This document shows, piece by piece, positions 56,601 to 64,000 of a stretch of 64,000 nt of DNA (its first letter is position 1; each line of letters starts with the position of its first letter). Source of the DNA: Cristatella mucedo (taxonomy: Eukaryota > Bryozoa > Phylactolaemata > Cristatellidae). The notes beneath the pieces are model-generated. The model saw only the letters and a program-made list of their open reading frames with translations, was not told the origin of the DNA and ran no database searches. The position numbers and the translations under genes were made by a program. The stretch lies in contig WPIO01000001.1 in assembly GCA_009760855.2 (NCBI GenBank), forward strand, positions 3,246,001 through 3,310,000. Direction: 5' to 3'.

Positions 56601-57907
56601 TGAAGACTATAGGTATGCAGGTTGCGATTATTGCGAACGATAAGAAATGTGCTATTCTGTTTCCAGTTGAACTTCTCAGACAGCTAGCAATAACTATCTG
56701 GAATATTGCAGCCTCAGTTGAGCTCAAATTGAGTGCTAACTTTGTGTTGTACAGTCATGTACATCTAGGAAAAGGACCAGGGCAAGGTTTCAGGGCATGT
56801 TTATGATGGCCGTGCAGATTTCGTTGAAGCTGAGAGCGCTAGCGGTAGAGCTGGTAAGAGCAGCATATTGCACTTATTTTTATTATTACTATGCCTCAGT
56901 CTCTAGCAAGTCGGATGCATATGAAGTGTACCCCTCGCAGCATTCAATGTCACATGTGATGCAAAATGCAACGCCGTAGCAGACATAGCACGGTAACTTG
57001 CACTATTGAATGACAGAGAGTAGATTTGCTTTGGCATAGATCAATAAATTTGCCATGCCAAAAATGACAACTTGAGCTTCTCCGTGCATGAAATGGCAGC
57101 GTACAAGCACAAGTTCGGAATAAGCTTTAAAAAATGGCACTGTGGCCAAGTAAATTTAGGGTGATGTTGCTTAAGAAAATAGACGCACCTTCTCTGCACT
57201 CAAGGCTGGACTGCTGACTACTTAAAGTCAGGTTTCTGACAGGCTTCTTTTGATGTAGAAGTTGGATGGACTTGGCTTAGTTTATTAGATCTCTTGATTA
57301 TGCATTGCGCAATATCAATTCTCGCAATTATCTCGCAGAAACTCGATTCGCGTAAAATCAGTCGTACACGCTATCAGGTCGTTTCATCCTAGCTGATTAA
57401 ACAGCCTCTTTTTATATAGCGACAGAAGAGCCTTTATGGCTATCACCACCACTTGCAGTGGCGATAAAGGATCGCCCACTGCAGGAATCGAACCCACGAC
57501 CTCGCGACCGAGGTCGTGAAAGCAACCGCCTTACCTAGTGTGCCATCACGGCTCACCAATGGGGTTATGACCCTGATAGCACAGACGATACTATAATTGA
57601 TGGCAATACCCTGGTAGCCAATAGGAAGCTCCAGGCTGTTGATCGCGATGTAGTGACTCTACAGCATGCTGGGAAAGACTGTGCATCTCATGCAATTGCC
57701 CTTGCTAGCCAGCCTACCGTCACGTGGATCGAGCACTCCGTCGGGGTCGCACAGGAATGATGGCAAGCCACTGGCGACTTGCGGCCGACAGGCCAACGGG
57801 TTGAGCTGTGGGTTGGGGTAGCTTGCCTCATTCCAGTCGTCCTGAGCTGCTGCGAGGCTCCAGACGATGGCGACCGTGAACAAAACGATACTCCTACGGC
57901 GTTGCAT
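44523..57907 (-). CDS. TPM-domain protein of the MOLO-1 family, 4 exons, 3' end missing
   Basis: Four exons (57907-57718, 51035-50891, 46505-46364, 44656-44523) join in phase with GT-AG borders to give 203 residues plus two bases. Residues 1-21 are a signal peptide ([21 protein letters not shown]). Then come the family's entry motif FLCDPDGVL (51-59), a helix with TRCPC (78-82) and a third cysteine at 87, the strand [11 protein letters not shown], a helix RRFANALR, the segment [16 protein letters not shown] (144-159), the strand [13 protein letters not shown] and a final helix [21 protein letters not shown]. This is the order of a TPM (Repair_PSII/MOLO1) fold. In C. elegans the family member MOLO-1 is a membrane-anchored auxiliary subunit of levamisole-sensitive acetylcholine receptors. 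Here a membrane helix and C-terminal tail would be in the missing exon(s). Function in this animal is inferred from the family. Confidence 0.85.
44758..44930 (+). mobile_element. tRNA-like SINE (170-bp family)
   Basis: It runs TGAGCCGTGATGGCACACTA, GGTAAGGCGGTTGC, then GTCGTGGGTTTTAATTCTGC in place of the B box, GGGCGATCC, the internal palindrome, and GGCTCTTCTTTCGCTATACA ending AAATCAGCTAGT. It lies in the intron next to exon 4 of the MOLO-1-like gene, on the opposite strand. Confidence 0.88.
45029..45186 (-). mobile_element. tRNA-like SINE (170-bp family)
   Basis: On the minus strand AGAGCCATGATAACCCAGGA, GGTAATGTGTTCGC and GGTATTTGGTTTGAATCCTG (B-box-like) are followed by the family body and the AAAATGAGACTGCTAAGTCA end. 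It lies in intron 3 of the MOLO-1-like gene. Confidence 0.82.
45187..45995. other. Intron 3 of the MOLO-1-like gene, nothing else recognised
   Basis: No gene, tRNA-like head or LINE tail was recognised in this stretch. Confidence 0.45.
45998..46145 (-). mobile_element. tRNA-like SINE (170-bp family), diverged
   Basis: The end AGCTGATATAACAGCCTCGT, the body GCAATAAAGGACTGTCCGCT and the head GACGACCTCAAGTCATCAAG match the family. It starts 219 nt from exon 3 of the MOLO-1-like gene. Confidence 0.75.
46364..46505 (-). CDS. MOLO-1-like exon 3 (TPM core)
   Basis: This exon encodes residues 112 (part)-159, with [20 protein letters not shown] then [17 protein letters not shown]. Acceptor CCTGTGTTGTAG; donor CGTACG followed by GTATGA. 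It enters with one base and leaves in phase 0, matching both neighbours. The acidic/hydrophobic D-V-I-I-F-F-S strand is a hallmark of the TPM core. Confidence 0.85.
46820..48676 (+). mobile_element. LINE (CR1/L2/Rex-like), longest copy in the window, RT to 3' end
   Basis: The reverse transcriptase starts near 46831 and carries the expected blocks: [52 protein letters not shown] and FYADDTQLY (catalytic Tyr-Ala-Asp-Asp). One in-frame stop (TAG at 47167) and a small deletion near 47728 break the frame, and a further frameshift follows near 47935, so it is inactive. The C-terminal region, the untranslated tail, the terminal hairpin at 48606-48648 and an ATT repeat follow. The endonuclease and ORF1 are absent through 5' truncation. 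It lies in intron 2 of the MOLO-1-like gene, on the opposite strand. Confidence 0.93.
48680..49110. other. Spacer between two inverted LINE copies
   Basis: About 430 bp of AT-richer unique DNA separates the 3' ends of the two LINEs. Nothing else was recognised. Confidence 0.6.
49112..50512 (-). mobile_element. LINE (CR1/L2/Rex-like), inverted partner of the 46.8-kb copy
   Basis: The minus-strand frame 50515-49844 gives [33 protein letters not shown] and FYADDTQLY. The frame 49823-49272 gives the C-terminal region with [21 protein letters not shown] frameshift near 49840 separates them. The terminal hairpin is at about 49134-49180 and the tail at 49112-49133. It is 5'-truncated inside the reverse transcriptase and lies in intron 2 of the MOLO-1-like gene, in sense orientation. 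Confidence 0.93.
50698..50795 (-). mobile_element. LINE 3' end, short solo fragment
   Basis: Only the hairpin end is present: TTGTATAGCGCCACCGGAGA, then ACTAAATTCTTTTAAGGCACTTAAC, with an ATAAT tail. It lies 96 nt from the donor of exon 2 of the MOLO-1-like gene. Confidence 0.65.
50891..51035 (-). CDS. MOLO-1-like exon 2 (start of TPM domain)
   Basis: This exon encodes residues 64 (part)-112 (part), from [20 protein letters not shown] to [13 protein letters not shown]. Acceptor TTTGTCCTGTGCAG; donor GATGAC followed by GTAAGT. It enters with two bases and leaves with two, matching both neighbours. The open frame extends upstream of the acceptor, but that part belongs to the intron and a SINE. 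Confidence 0.87.
51082..51215 (-). mobile_element. tRNA-like SINE (170-bp family), next to an acceptor
   Basis: On the minus strand GATTTGAACCTTACAGTAGG (B-box-like), CCCGTTGCGAGCGGGGTGAG and GGTTCGTCTGCCGATAAAAA match the family body. Its 3' end lies about 45 nt upstream of the exon 2 acceptor, in sense orientation. Confidence 0.7.
51391..51540 (-). mobile_element. tRNA-like SINE (170-bp family)
   Basis: The end AGCTGATTTAACAGCCTCGT, the head (minus strand) TTAGCTCGCCGGTAAGGAGT and the B box GTGGGTTCGAGTCCAGC are all present. The internal palindrome region is diverged. Confidence 0.83.
51569..51612. repeat. (GT/GCGT)n microsatellite
   Basis: Alternating TGTGCG and GTGCGTGC units. Confidence 0.95.
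51613..52184. other. Intron 1 of the MOLO-1-like gene, nothing recognised
   Basis: No gene or repeat was recognised. Confidence 0.45.
52185..52338 (+). mobile_element. tRNA-like SINE (170-bp family), diverged
   Basis: CAAGGATTACGTGCTCGCAC, the B-box-like TTAGTTTTGAGTGCTGCG and the end GCTCTTTTCGTAGACGAGGC TGCTGAATGAGCTAA match the family on the plus strand. Confidence 0.68.
52340..53500. other. Intron 1 of the MOLO-1-like gene, mostly unique
   Basis: Nothing coding was recognised. The stretch GACAATTTTCTATGCTTATG at about 53009-53028 is repeated in similar form at 56247-56266. Confidence 0.45.
53515..53702 (+). other. Possible exon or gene fragment, dispanin-like by weak pattern
   Basis: After a strong acceptor (CACTTTTTTTCAG, ending 53514) a plus-strand frame of about 62 codons runs to a TAG. 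It includes [20 protein letters not shown] followed by [15 protein letters not shown]. The pattern of a small residue-rich segment, A-G-x-W-x-x-A and A-R is faintly like the conserved turn between the two membrane segments of dispanin/CD225 proteins, but the hydrophobic segments themselves are missing. The stretch is GC-richer than its neighbours. It may be nothing. Confidence 0.2.
53770..55060. other. Intron 1 of the MOLO-1-like gene, with a TA/TG microsatellite
   Basis: A compound microsatellite (TA then TG then TA) lies at about 54160-54230. An open plus-strand frame to 54440 ends [20 protein letters not shown]; its origin is unclear. No other gene was recognised. Confidence 0.4.
55068..55525 (-). 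mobile_element. LINE 3' part, decayed
   Basis: The ATA-rich tail, the terminal hairpin (AACTTGATAAGGCAACCTCA to TTTTAGGTGCTTTACATTTG), the 3' untranslated region and a broken C-terminal coding part are present up to about 55525. Confidence 0.85.
55811..55975 (-). mobile_element. tRNA-like SINE (170-bp family), well preserved
   Basis: On the minus strand the head is AGCCCAGGAGGTAAGGTGCT, the B box is GTGGGTTCGAATCTTGC, and the body GGGCGATCGTTTATTACCAA runs to ATGAGGCTGTTAAATCAGCT. Confidence 0.88.
55980..57388. other. Intron 1 of the MOLO-1-like gene, nothing recognised
   Basis: An open plus-strand frame at 56549-56806 has no recognisable domain. The 20-base motif shared with 53.0 kb lies at 56247-56266. 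Confidence 0.45.
57391..57558 (-). mobile_element. tRNA-like SINE (170-bp family), best copy
   Basis: On the minus strand it starts GGTGAGCCGTGATGGCACAC, continues TAGGTAAGGCGGTTGCTTTC and the B box GTGGGTTCGATTCCTGC, then GGGCGATCCTTTATCGCCAC, the palindromic centre, GGCTCTTCTGTCGCTATATA and GAGGCTGTTTAATCAGCT. It lies about 160 nt inside intron 1 from the exon 1 donor of the MOLO-1-like gene. Confidence 0.9.
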
Positions 57908-57909
57908 TC
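57718..57909 (-). CDS. MOLO-1-like exon 1 (signal peptide, CDPDG motif)
   Basis: Coding runs from ATG at 57907 to 57718 (63 codons plus one base). The ATG follows an acceptor-like TGTCGCTTTCAG by two bases, so an untranslated exon should lie upstream. The signal peptide has an Arg-rich start, a hydrophobic core and an AAA-type cleavage region. It is followed by [20 protein letters not shown] and [13 protein letters not shown]. The donor is GACG followed by GTAGGC. An ATG five codons upstream lies in the inferred intron. Confidence 0.87.
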
Positions 57910-57911
57910 CT

Positions 57912-59530
57912 GAAAGCGACACCGAATCAATTAATTATTCATCGGAGCACCAACCGAGGGCGTGTCTGGTTGACCTGACCGGTTCCGGGCACTGAAGCTC
58001 ACGCCACGGTCCTGAGGCTATGAATGCACCAAGTTCTACGAATTTATACCACGTCCGAATGCACCAATCACCCCGGGTGAGTCCGTGCGAGGGCAGCTAC
58101 AAAAGCAAAGTTGAATCATCGTGTGACAAGTTTTGCTTCGTCGGTTTAAATACCATAATAATTCGCAACCACCTAGAGAGAGCCTCAGGTAAAACTATTT
58201 GCCTCTCCTTGATAAAACGACGACGACACTCTTTTATAGTATAAACCAGACATTTGATATTTTAACGATGAAATTAACGCACGTGCACTCCGACTTCTTG
58301 TGGACTGGCGCCATTACGAGTTCAATAGTTGCCGGCTAGTGCAACTCGGGGTAAGTCAGTCTGAGCGGCCATAGCTTCACCAACCAGTGCCGATGTCAAC
58401 GGAAGCACGTAGCTACCGAGACTAGCTGAGAATGAGGCTAGCCGACAAGGCGCAAGGTTGCCTCTGCTGTGACGGCAGACCTGAAGACTCGAACGCTGCG
58501 GCGGTGAATGCATTTGCTTGTTTTTGGAAAACTAGCCTAGGAGTCGGAGCGAGCGGGCTGCTATGTATTGTTAAAGGATCGAGTTTTAGGCACGGACAGG
58601 CCACCTTAGGCCAGAGAGAGAGGGAGAGCCCCAATTAAACTGCCCGGGCGATCTCTGTGCGCTGCTGCAGGCCAAGAGATGTCTCTTCGCACGGCTATCT
58701 CTCGATCTGGCGCAGGTGGATCTAGCAATGCTAAAGCTTCTGTGCCTGAAGGCCCAAAATGGCCGCTCATTACCTGCTAAGCTCGGAGGAACAAGACAGC
58801 TCAGCGACGCAAGGGCTGAGGAGAATGCATTCAGCAAGGGACTATCAAATTTTTTCAAAGCAGGCTCCGGCCTGTGGCGCGGACTCCTTTTAAGGGCCTG
58901 TGACAGCATAATAAAATAATATTGCTTCGATCTTAAAAAAAGAGAAAAGTAGTGCCAATTGGCTCATTAAAAAATTTTTAAATGATAAAGTTAAAGTGTG
59001 CTAAGGGAGAATTTGTGGGTTGGGCCCTAGAAATGTTAAATGCCGGCGATACTCCGAGGCGTTTCTTCCGGCACTGAATGTACAAGCAGATAGTGAGAAA
59101 CTCCACGGCATGGGTTCGGTACGATCAATGCTGAAGTCGCTCGTTTGTTCCACCGATCCAATGGCCTTTTTGACTGTAAATTTGGCGTCAATGCGCCCTT
59201 GTCTCAACGCGCGGCTCCGTAGAGCCACGCGGATCATTCGGACGCCACGCTGAAGAGTGTCGAATGGCCCACGCTCCAAACCTAAGCGACTTCCGGTGCG
59301 AAACGGCTGCCAGCAGCCTTGAACTCTCGCAACGATCACCAGCACTTACATGTTTATAAATATCATTATTATTTCTATCACAAACATGGCGATAGATAGA
59401 AGCATTGCAGAATTTCATGGTAAGCGGCTGTGTAAACCGCAGCTATACGATTGCCCTAATGATCTGACAAGGATCTGACCCGGGCCTGAGAAGCGCTCAG
59501 TATTCAGCAGAATGCGGTGCCAGTCTCCGT
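57912..59530. other. Upstream DNA of the MOLO-1-like gene, nothing recognised
   Basis: Several overlapping open frames (for example 58586-58909 minus and 59001-59345 minus) lack recognisable domains or supported splice sites. It may include the untranslated first exon and promoter of the minus-strand gene. Confidence 0.4.
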
Positions 59531-59533
59531 AAA

Positions 59534-59605
59534 GAATAATAATAGTACACTTAATAAAGACTCCTCAGAGAAATCAATCTCTTTCTAGGAGCTTTAGAGA
59601 TTGCG
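59534..59605 (-). mobile_element. LINE 3' end, solo fragment
   Basis: The ATAATAATAG tail is followed by CACTTAATAAAGACTCCTCA, GAGAAATCAATCTCTTTCTA and GGAGCTTTAGA, a diverged terminal hairpin. Nothing else of the LINE is present. Confidence 0.7.
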
Positions 59606-60945
59606 AGCAAGCATTGCCCGCTAAGTCGTCCAGCGGCCGGGACCGAGACTACGGCGTGAGAGGTTTCGGTGCCGTTAACTGTAACAATGCATACGGACCT
59701 TAGCGTGATTAGCGGCTGGATATAATCGGCCACCGCGGACAATCGCCGCCTTTCCGAAACTCTCGGATATGCAGAGCGGAAACTGGGAGAGGCGTCGGCA
59801 GCCGAAGCGAGCGCGGCGCCGGCGCCCGCAGACGCTCTCGCTCGCGCGTTGACCGCCGACCAGCTCCTGACCGGAACTCCCGATCGGCCTACTCCTCCAT
59901 TCGGTCCCGCCCGCCCTCACCAGCCAGCCAGCTTACCTCCGTTCGAGCGGCCTGCGAACCAGGGCAGTGGCCAAGTCACTCGAGGTCGACGTTAGGTCTC
60001 TTGAAAAAACTTGAAACCGTTCAGCCAAATTACGCGCTCCCCAGGACGCGAGTTTTGAATGCTCTTTAGACAGGACAGAAAATAGGAGATCGCAGTAAAA
60101 GCTCTCGCGAAATCGTGGAACTACCGAGGAGCACGAATACCAGTTGTGCCGAACAATTCTATTCCGGGACCTCGGAGGAACAGCGGCTACGGCTTTCAAC
60201 GTTATGGTTTCGGGCTGGCTGGCTGCGACTCACTTTCCGATGCCCTAACGCACCGCAGTGAGCGAGCGTATAGTACTTTCGCGAGTGCTCATCGGATGCT
60301 AGGGTTGAGTGAGTCATAATCGAGCACCATTCATGTCGCCCTCCCCTCGTCACAGCTGCTCGCGGCGATGTAAATCTCCAGCTTCTCAGAAGCGATACCT
60401 TGGACTAGGAGCGTAAAGCTGATTGGTAAACACTCGTGAGACCGGCGATTTGAATTGAACTCAAATTTTAAAATCTGGAATCTGTCAACTACTCGCTACC
60501 AGGCTGCCAAATCCGAGCTGCACGTCCCGAGTTTCCAAAATGTCAAAGAGCGCCGAGCTTTTCCCTACGAGCGTCGCCAAAACACTGAAAAACTGAGCTG
60601 AGAGCGTGCACAATGGCCTCTTCTTTGCATAATTTCCGTCGCTATGACAACCGCTGAAATGCATTAGCCGTAATTTAAGTGCTACATTTCAAATGCAGTC
60701 ACCAAAGTTTTCGATCACGAGTTCGCTCTCATTTATCGTGAGCTGTCAGCGATGCATTCGAAATGGGTGAAAGACAGAGGTTCGAGCTCAAGCAGAGAGC
60801 GGATCAGAGCGAGAGGGTGGAGAGGGAGGGACATAGAGAGGGACATATAGCAAACAGGCAGCACAGACAGACACGGGTAACTACGCGTTTGCACCCACAG
60901 AAGCTATAGCAGGACGAATTTTATCCTTCAAATGTCAATGCACTC
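59606..60945. other. GC-rich then mixed DNA, nothing recognised
   Basis: A CpG-rich patch at about 59720-59950 could be a promoter, for instance for the minus-strand gene. A purine-rich stretch lies at 60790-60880. No gene was recognised. Confidence 0.4.
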
Positions 60946-60949
60946 CATT

Positions 60950-61060
60950 ATTTATATATACATACACACATAGGCCTATATAATATATATATATATATAT
61001 ATTGCTTTGTGGAATATATACAATATATACAATATATATATATATATATATATATATTTG
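60950..61060. repeat. TA-rich microsatellite pair
   Basis: TA runs at about 60980-61005 and 61034-61060 are separated by a spacer with repeated ATATACAATATA units. Confidence 0.92.
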
Positions 61061-61064
61061 GGGC

Positions 61065-62140
61065 TGTAGGAATTGATTGCCGAAGAAGGTACTACTGCGC
61101 AAATCAACTGGTTTAGGTCGATGAAGCTGGAGTAGGGTACAAAAAGTGAAAGTCCTCCTGCGGATAACACAAAAGGGGTTGAATACAGAGGAGCAGCTCG
61201 ACGGAATAAGCAAACCTCCTTCCCTCTTAAACATTAGCCTTTAGACTACGAGCCATGCATGCATCAATAGACGACACCAGATACCCCAAGGCTGGCTAGC
61301 AGTAGACAAGGAGGCGAAGCATGGGCGATGCGCCAGTGCAGGCAGCGCTCAAAACGAGGCGGATTTCCGAGCCTGCCGAGCGCCGGCCGGCGCTCCGAAT
61401 CGGAGCAGACGCAACGCGCCAGGAACGCCTGGAGCTCCTCCCAGCGTCGCACGGGAAACGCAGGGCGTCCCACTGAAAAGCGGAACTGGCCACTGAAAGT
61501 TTCGCAGAACGCAGCGGGCTAAGCACGCTGGTTAAATATCGCCACTTTCCTGCGCATAAAGCGCAGCCAACTTCAGAAGTGTCTAAGCACCGCCCTTTTT
61601 TAGAAATGTTTTTGGAAGAGGACCGCAGGCAGACTAAGGGCAAACTGACATTCGTCATGCTAGCCATTTCGCAAGCCCTCGTCCGTCACCTGACGCTTGG
61701 ATGCTAAAACTGCTAGTACGTATCGACCAAGTTCAAAGCAAGCGCGACCACTAAAATCAACTTCCAGCAGCGTAAACTGTACCGTAAAGGCACCGCCGTC
61801 TGTCACGGAACATGAGCGCGTGGCTGGGCTCTCATCGACGATTTCCGCGGTCTTACGTGGCCGCGTGTCTGCGAAATGAATTCGCTCAGAGAGGCGTTCG
61901 CGTTCTTGGGCCAGCGCGAGACGTGTGCAGAATGCGGCAGCTTCCTGCGAAAGTTGAGCGCAGGCGAGCAGCAGCCGACCATCATAGGAAGCGGCCAGGC
62001 CTCGGCTGCACGCGAGAGAGAGAGAGAGAGCAGACTGCGAGTGCGAACGCTACGCTGCTAGTCACCGTCCGTCCGCACTCGCGCAGTCGCACGCCGAGAC
62101 GAAGGCTTCGCAGGCGAAGCCTCGCAGCGAGAGGCATGGA
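61065..62140. other. Unique to GC-rich DNA, nothing recognised
   Basis: Open frames such as 61296-61667 minus and 61812-62237 plus have no recognisable domain. A (GA)n stretch lies at 62013-62030. Confidence 0.4.
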
Positions 62141-62145
62141 CGGCC

Positions 62146-62253
62146 GAACCGAGAACGAGGCCAGAACGAGAGGACGGCAGAACCGAGAACGAGGCCGGAA
62201 CGAGAGGACGGCAGAACCGAGAACGAGGCCGGAATGAGAGGACGGCCGAACCG
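62146..62253. repeat. 34-bp tandem repeat, 3 copies
   Basis: Units with GAACCGAGAACGAGGCC and GAGAGGACGGC recur in register, with GAGAACGAGG starting at 62151, 62185 and 62219. Confidence 0.95.
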
Positions 62254-62700
62254 CCGACGTACGCCGACGCGCAATTAGCTGCTCGCTCGTAAATTATCGC
62301 AGTGCGGCCGAGAGCTTGCTTCTCGCTCTGCGAGCTAATAACGGAAATAGCTAGGGCAGCCTGCCGTTCACCTCATCCTAGCGGTCAGTCCGCGAATAGA
62401 CAAGGAATCGATTAGGGAGCAAGTCCGGAGCGTCTAGCAACAAAGGTGGACATGTGCGCAGGGGCGGGAGCAGCCTGGGCGCACAGGTGCGCGCAAGCCT
62501 GCGCCTAGGCGGAGCGCTGTTGGCAACGAGAGAAAATCTTGGACAAACTCTCTTGAGTGCAACTTGCCTGCGAGAGCGCCTTTCCCCAGAGATCGAACGA
62601 CGGCACGCCACCAAATGAGCGCCAACGGCACCTCGACGGCTGCGGTGCCGGGCCCATGCCAACTCGTCAAACTTGCCACGGCGAATCGGCCAATGTCAAT
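62254..62700. other. GC-rich DNA, nothing recognised
   Basis: No gene or repeat was recognised. Confidence 0.45.
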
Positions 62701-62702
62701 GC

Positions 62703-62852
62703 CGAGCTGGTCTGGCCCAGTGGTTAAGGTGCTCGCCCCGACCAAGGTCTGGCCGAGGTTGTGGGCTCGAGCCCTGCGACATATGTCAAGTGCCTGAATA
62801 GGGATTAAGTTCTCTTTGGGCGCTATATAAATGAATTATGTATAATTATATT
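62703..62852 (+). mobile_element. LINE-tailed tRNA-like SINE, best copy
   Basis: The head AGCTGGTCTGGCCCAGTGGT with TTAAGGTGCTCGCC has an A-box-like pattern. GAGGTTGTGGGCTCGAGCCC is the B box. The 3' part AGTGCCTGAATAGGGATTAA then GTTCTCTTTGGGCGCTATAT copies the end of the LINE family (its tail reads AAGCGCCTAG...GATTAAGTTCTCTGAGGGCGCTTTAT). A short AT-rich tail follows. Confidence 0.85.
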
Positions 62853-62859
62853 TAAGGTA

Positions 62860-64000
62860 CAGCCCACCCAACCTCACCGGCGGAGCACCGTCGTGAGACT
62901 GACTCTCTGACCTCTGCTCACCGCGTACGCCGAAATGACTCGCCTATCTGTCGTTCGTACGCCGAGAAAAAAAGAGCTCTCGTGATGACACGCACTCATT
63001 TGCAAGATTAATGAAAACCCGTCCACCATTCAGCGCGGGAAATTTACAAAGGCTAAATCGACAGCAGACGACTGCTTAGTATCGTCGGCATTCTGCCTAA
63101 GGTCGGCACAGTGCCAGCTTTCGTCAACACAATGGAAGATCTCACGTCTCAGCTGAAAATAATCCGGCGTCAGCGCCGCCGCGTCAATCATTGATCACGA
63201 GCACGAGGCAGGCACTTTGTTGGTCACGAAGTTCCAATTAAGAAGCTCTGAGCCACTTAGCTCTAGGGATTCCGCGCTGCGACTTCTTCGCGTGCGGAGA
63301 AGCGGTCGTCCGGGGGGGGGACACGCGACAGCCCGGCACCTTTCTACGACCCTCCCGCGAAATGCGGTCAGCGCTCTAAATCCGCGGTCTGCGGTCGTAA
63401 CATAATCTGCCCAGTGTCTTCCCAGCGTCTGTGGCTTGAGTTTTCGCAAGACGCACGTAACCGCTCGGCTGAGACGGCAGTGCAAAAGGTGGCCGCCTTC
63501 GATCTAGACAGAATACTAACGCTTTCAAGAAAACGACGTCGATACGAAAGCTGTAAGTTATCCATGAACTGCCGGCAAGTGACTGCCTTGCAGTCAGCTA
63601 ATCAGCGCGGAGAAGCCGAGTCAAATTTGGAAACTCGAGGAGAAACCGACCGCGACTAAACGGGAACTTTGGGCTTTCATATCGTGCACACCGGCCGGTC
63701 CAAAGCTCGTGCATTGACCGCGTTCAGGCACCGGTGCGTCTCTTTCGCGAAGGTGCATCATTTCCTCGCGTGCCAGATGTGCGATAACGATTGCATACAG
63801 CTGGCTCCGTTCCCGACAGATCCAAGCCGGAGATCTAGCCGAAAGCGCGATCAGCGATCATTACCCCAGAGCCCGAGCGAGCGCGCTCAGCGCTGGGCTC
63901 GCTCAGCACGCGATGGCGCGCGCGGAGCGGGCGCGCCGACCGTGACCGGTATCGGCCAGCGAAAGGGCTAGCAAAGTTCAGCGAGCGCCGACCGACGCTA
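62860..64000. other. GC-rich DNA at the window end, nothing recognised
   Basis: A G-run lies at 63311-63321. Open frames up to 100 codons on both strands (for example 63669-63971 plus, 63195-63485 minus) are Arg/Ser-rich and lack domains. Confidence 0.4.

Noticed and set aside
38038-57558. True tRNA genes
   Set aside because: The tRNA-like heads with A- and B-box patterns are always followed by the same non-tRNA body and cannot fold a complete cloverleaf with an acceptor stem. They are SINEs.
57659-57922. An 87-codon stand-alone small secreted protein
   Set aside because: The last 20 or so codons after the CDPDG region are intron read-through. A donor (GACG/GTAGGC) in correct phase joins the exon to the TPM exon at 51035.

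Overview
The window is nuclear DNA from an animal, most likely a protostome invertebrate. I cannot name the species. Genes are split by GT-AG introns, several stretches are CpG-rich, and the space between exons is packed with LINEs, tRNA-derived SINEs, microsatellites and minisatellites. There are no bacterial operons, ribosome binding sites, rRNAs or CRISPR arrays. Almost all long open frames are by-products of simple repeats or GC-rich DNA.

Two protein-coding genes could be assembled by hand. (1) On the + strand, eight exons between 29370 and 38600 encode a complete synaptotagmin-1-like protein of 436 residues. All splice phases fit, the stop codon is present, and all calcium ligands of both C2 domains are conserved. 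(2) On the - strand, four exons (57907-57718, 51035-50891, 46505-46364, 44656-44523) encode a secreted or membrane protein of the TPM/MOLO-1 family: signal peptide, CDPDG motif and TPM domain. Its last exon or exons were not found. The genes lie tail to tail. One is a presynaptic calcium sensor. The other belongs to a family whose C. elegans member is an acetylcholine-receptor auxiliary protein.

Layout. 1-860 is a LINE 3' part. 860-6960 is an AT-rich block with decayed genes, including a protein-primed family-B DNA polymerase and a fibre-like protein, read here as a Polinton/Maverick relic. 6960-10460 is unassigned DNA followed by a decayed Ty3/gypsy pol. 10460-17830 is mostly CpG-rich DNA with a G-rich 35-bp tandem array, a LINE and a 370-bp purine tract. 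18465-24072 is a 5.6-kb array of a 17-bp minisatellite (about 330 units). 24-28 kb is LINE fragments with a nested hAT-like mini-element. 28.1-38.6 kb is the putative promoter region and the synaptotagmin gene. 39-44 kb is intergenic, with a duplicated CT-rich repeat. 44.5-57.9 kb is the TPM/MOLO-1-like gene, whose introns hold two inverted LINE copies and at least eight SINEs. 58-64 kb is GC-rich upstream DNA with no recognised gene.

One LINE family (CR1/L2/Rex type of the Jockey group) accounts for most copies. It ends in a conserved hairpin plus an ATT-rich tail, and a tRNA-like SINE family carries the same 3' hairpin, suggesting a LINE/SINE partnership. A second tRNA-like SINE family, about 170 bp long, is common between 34 and 58 kb.
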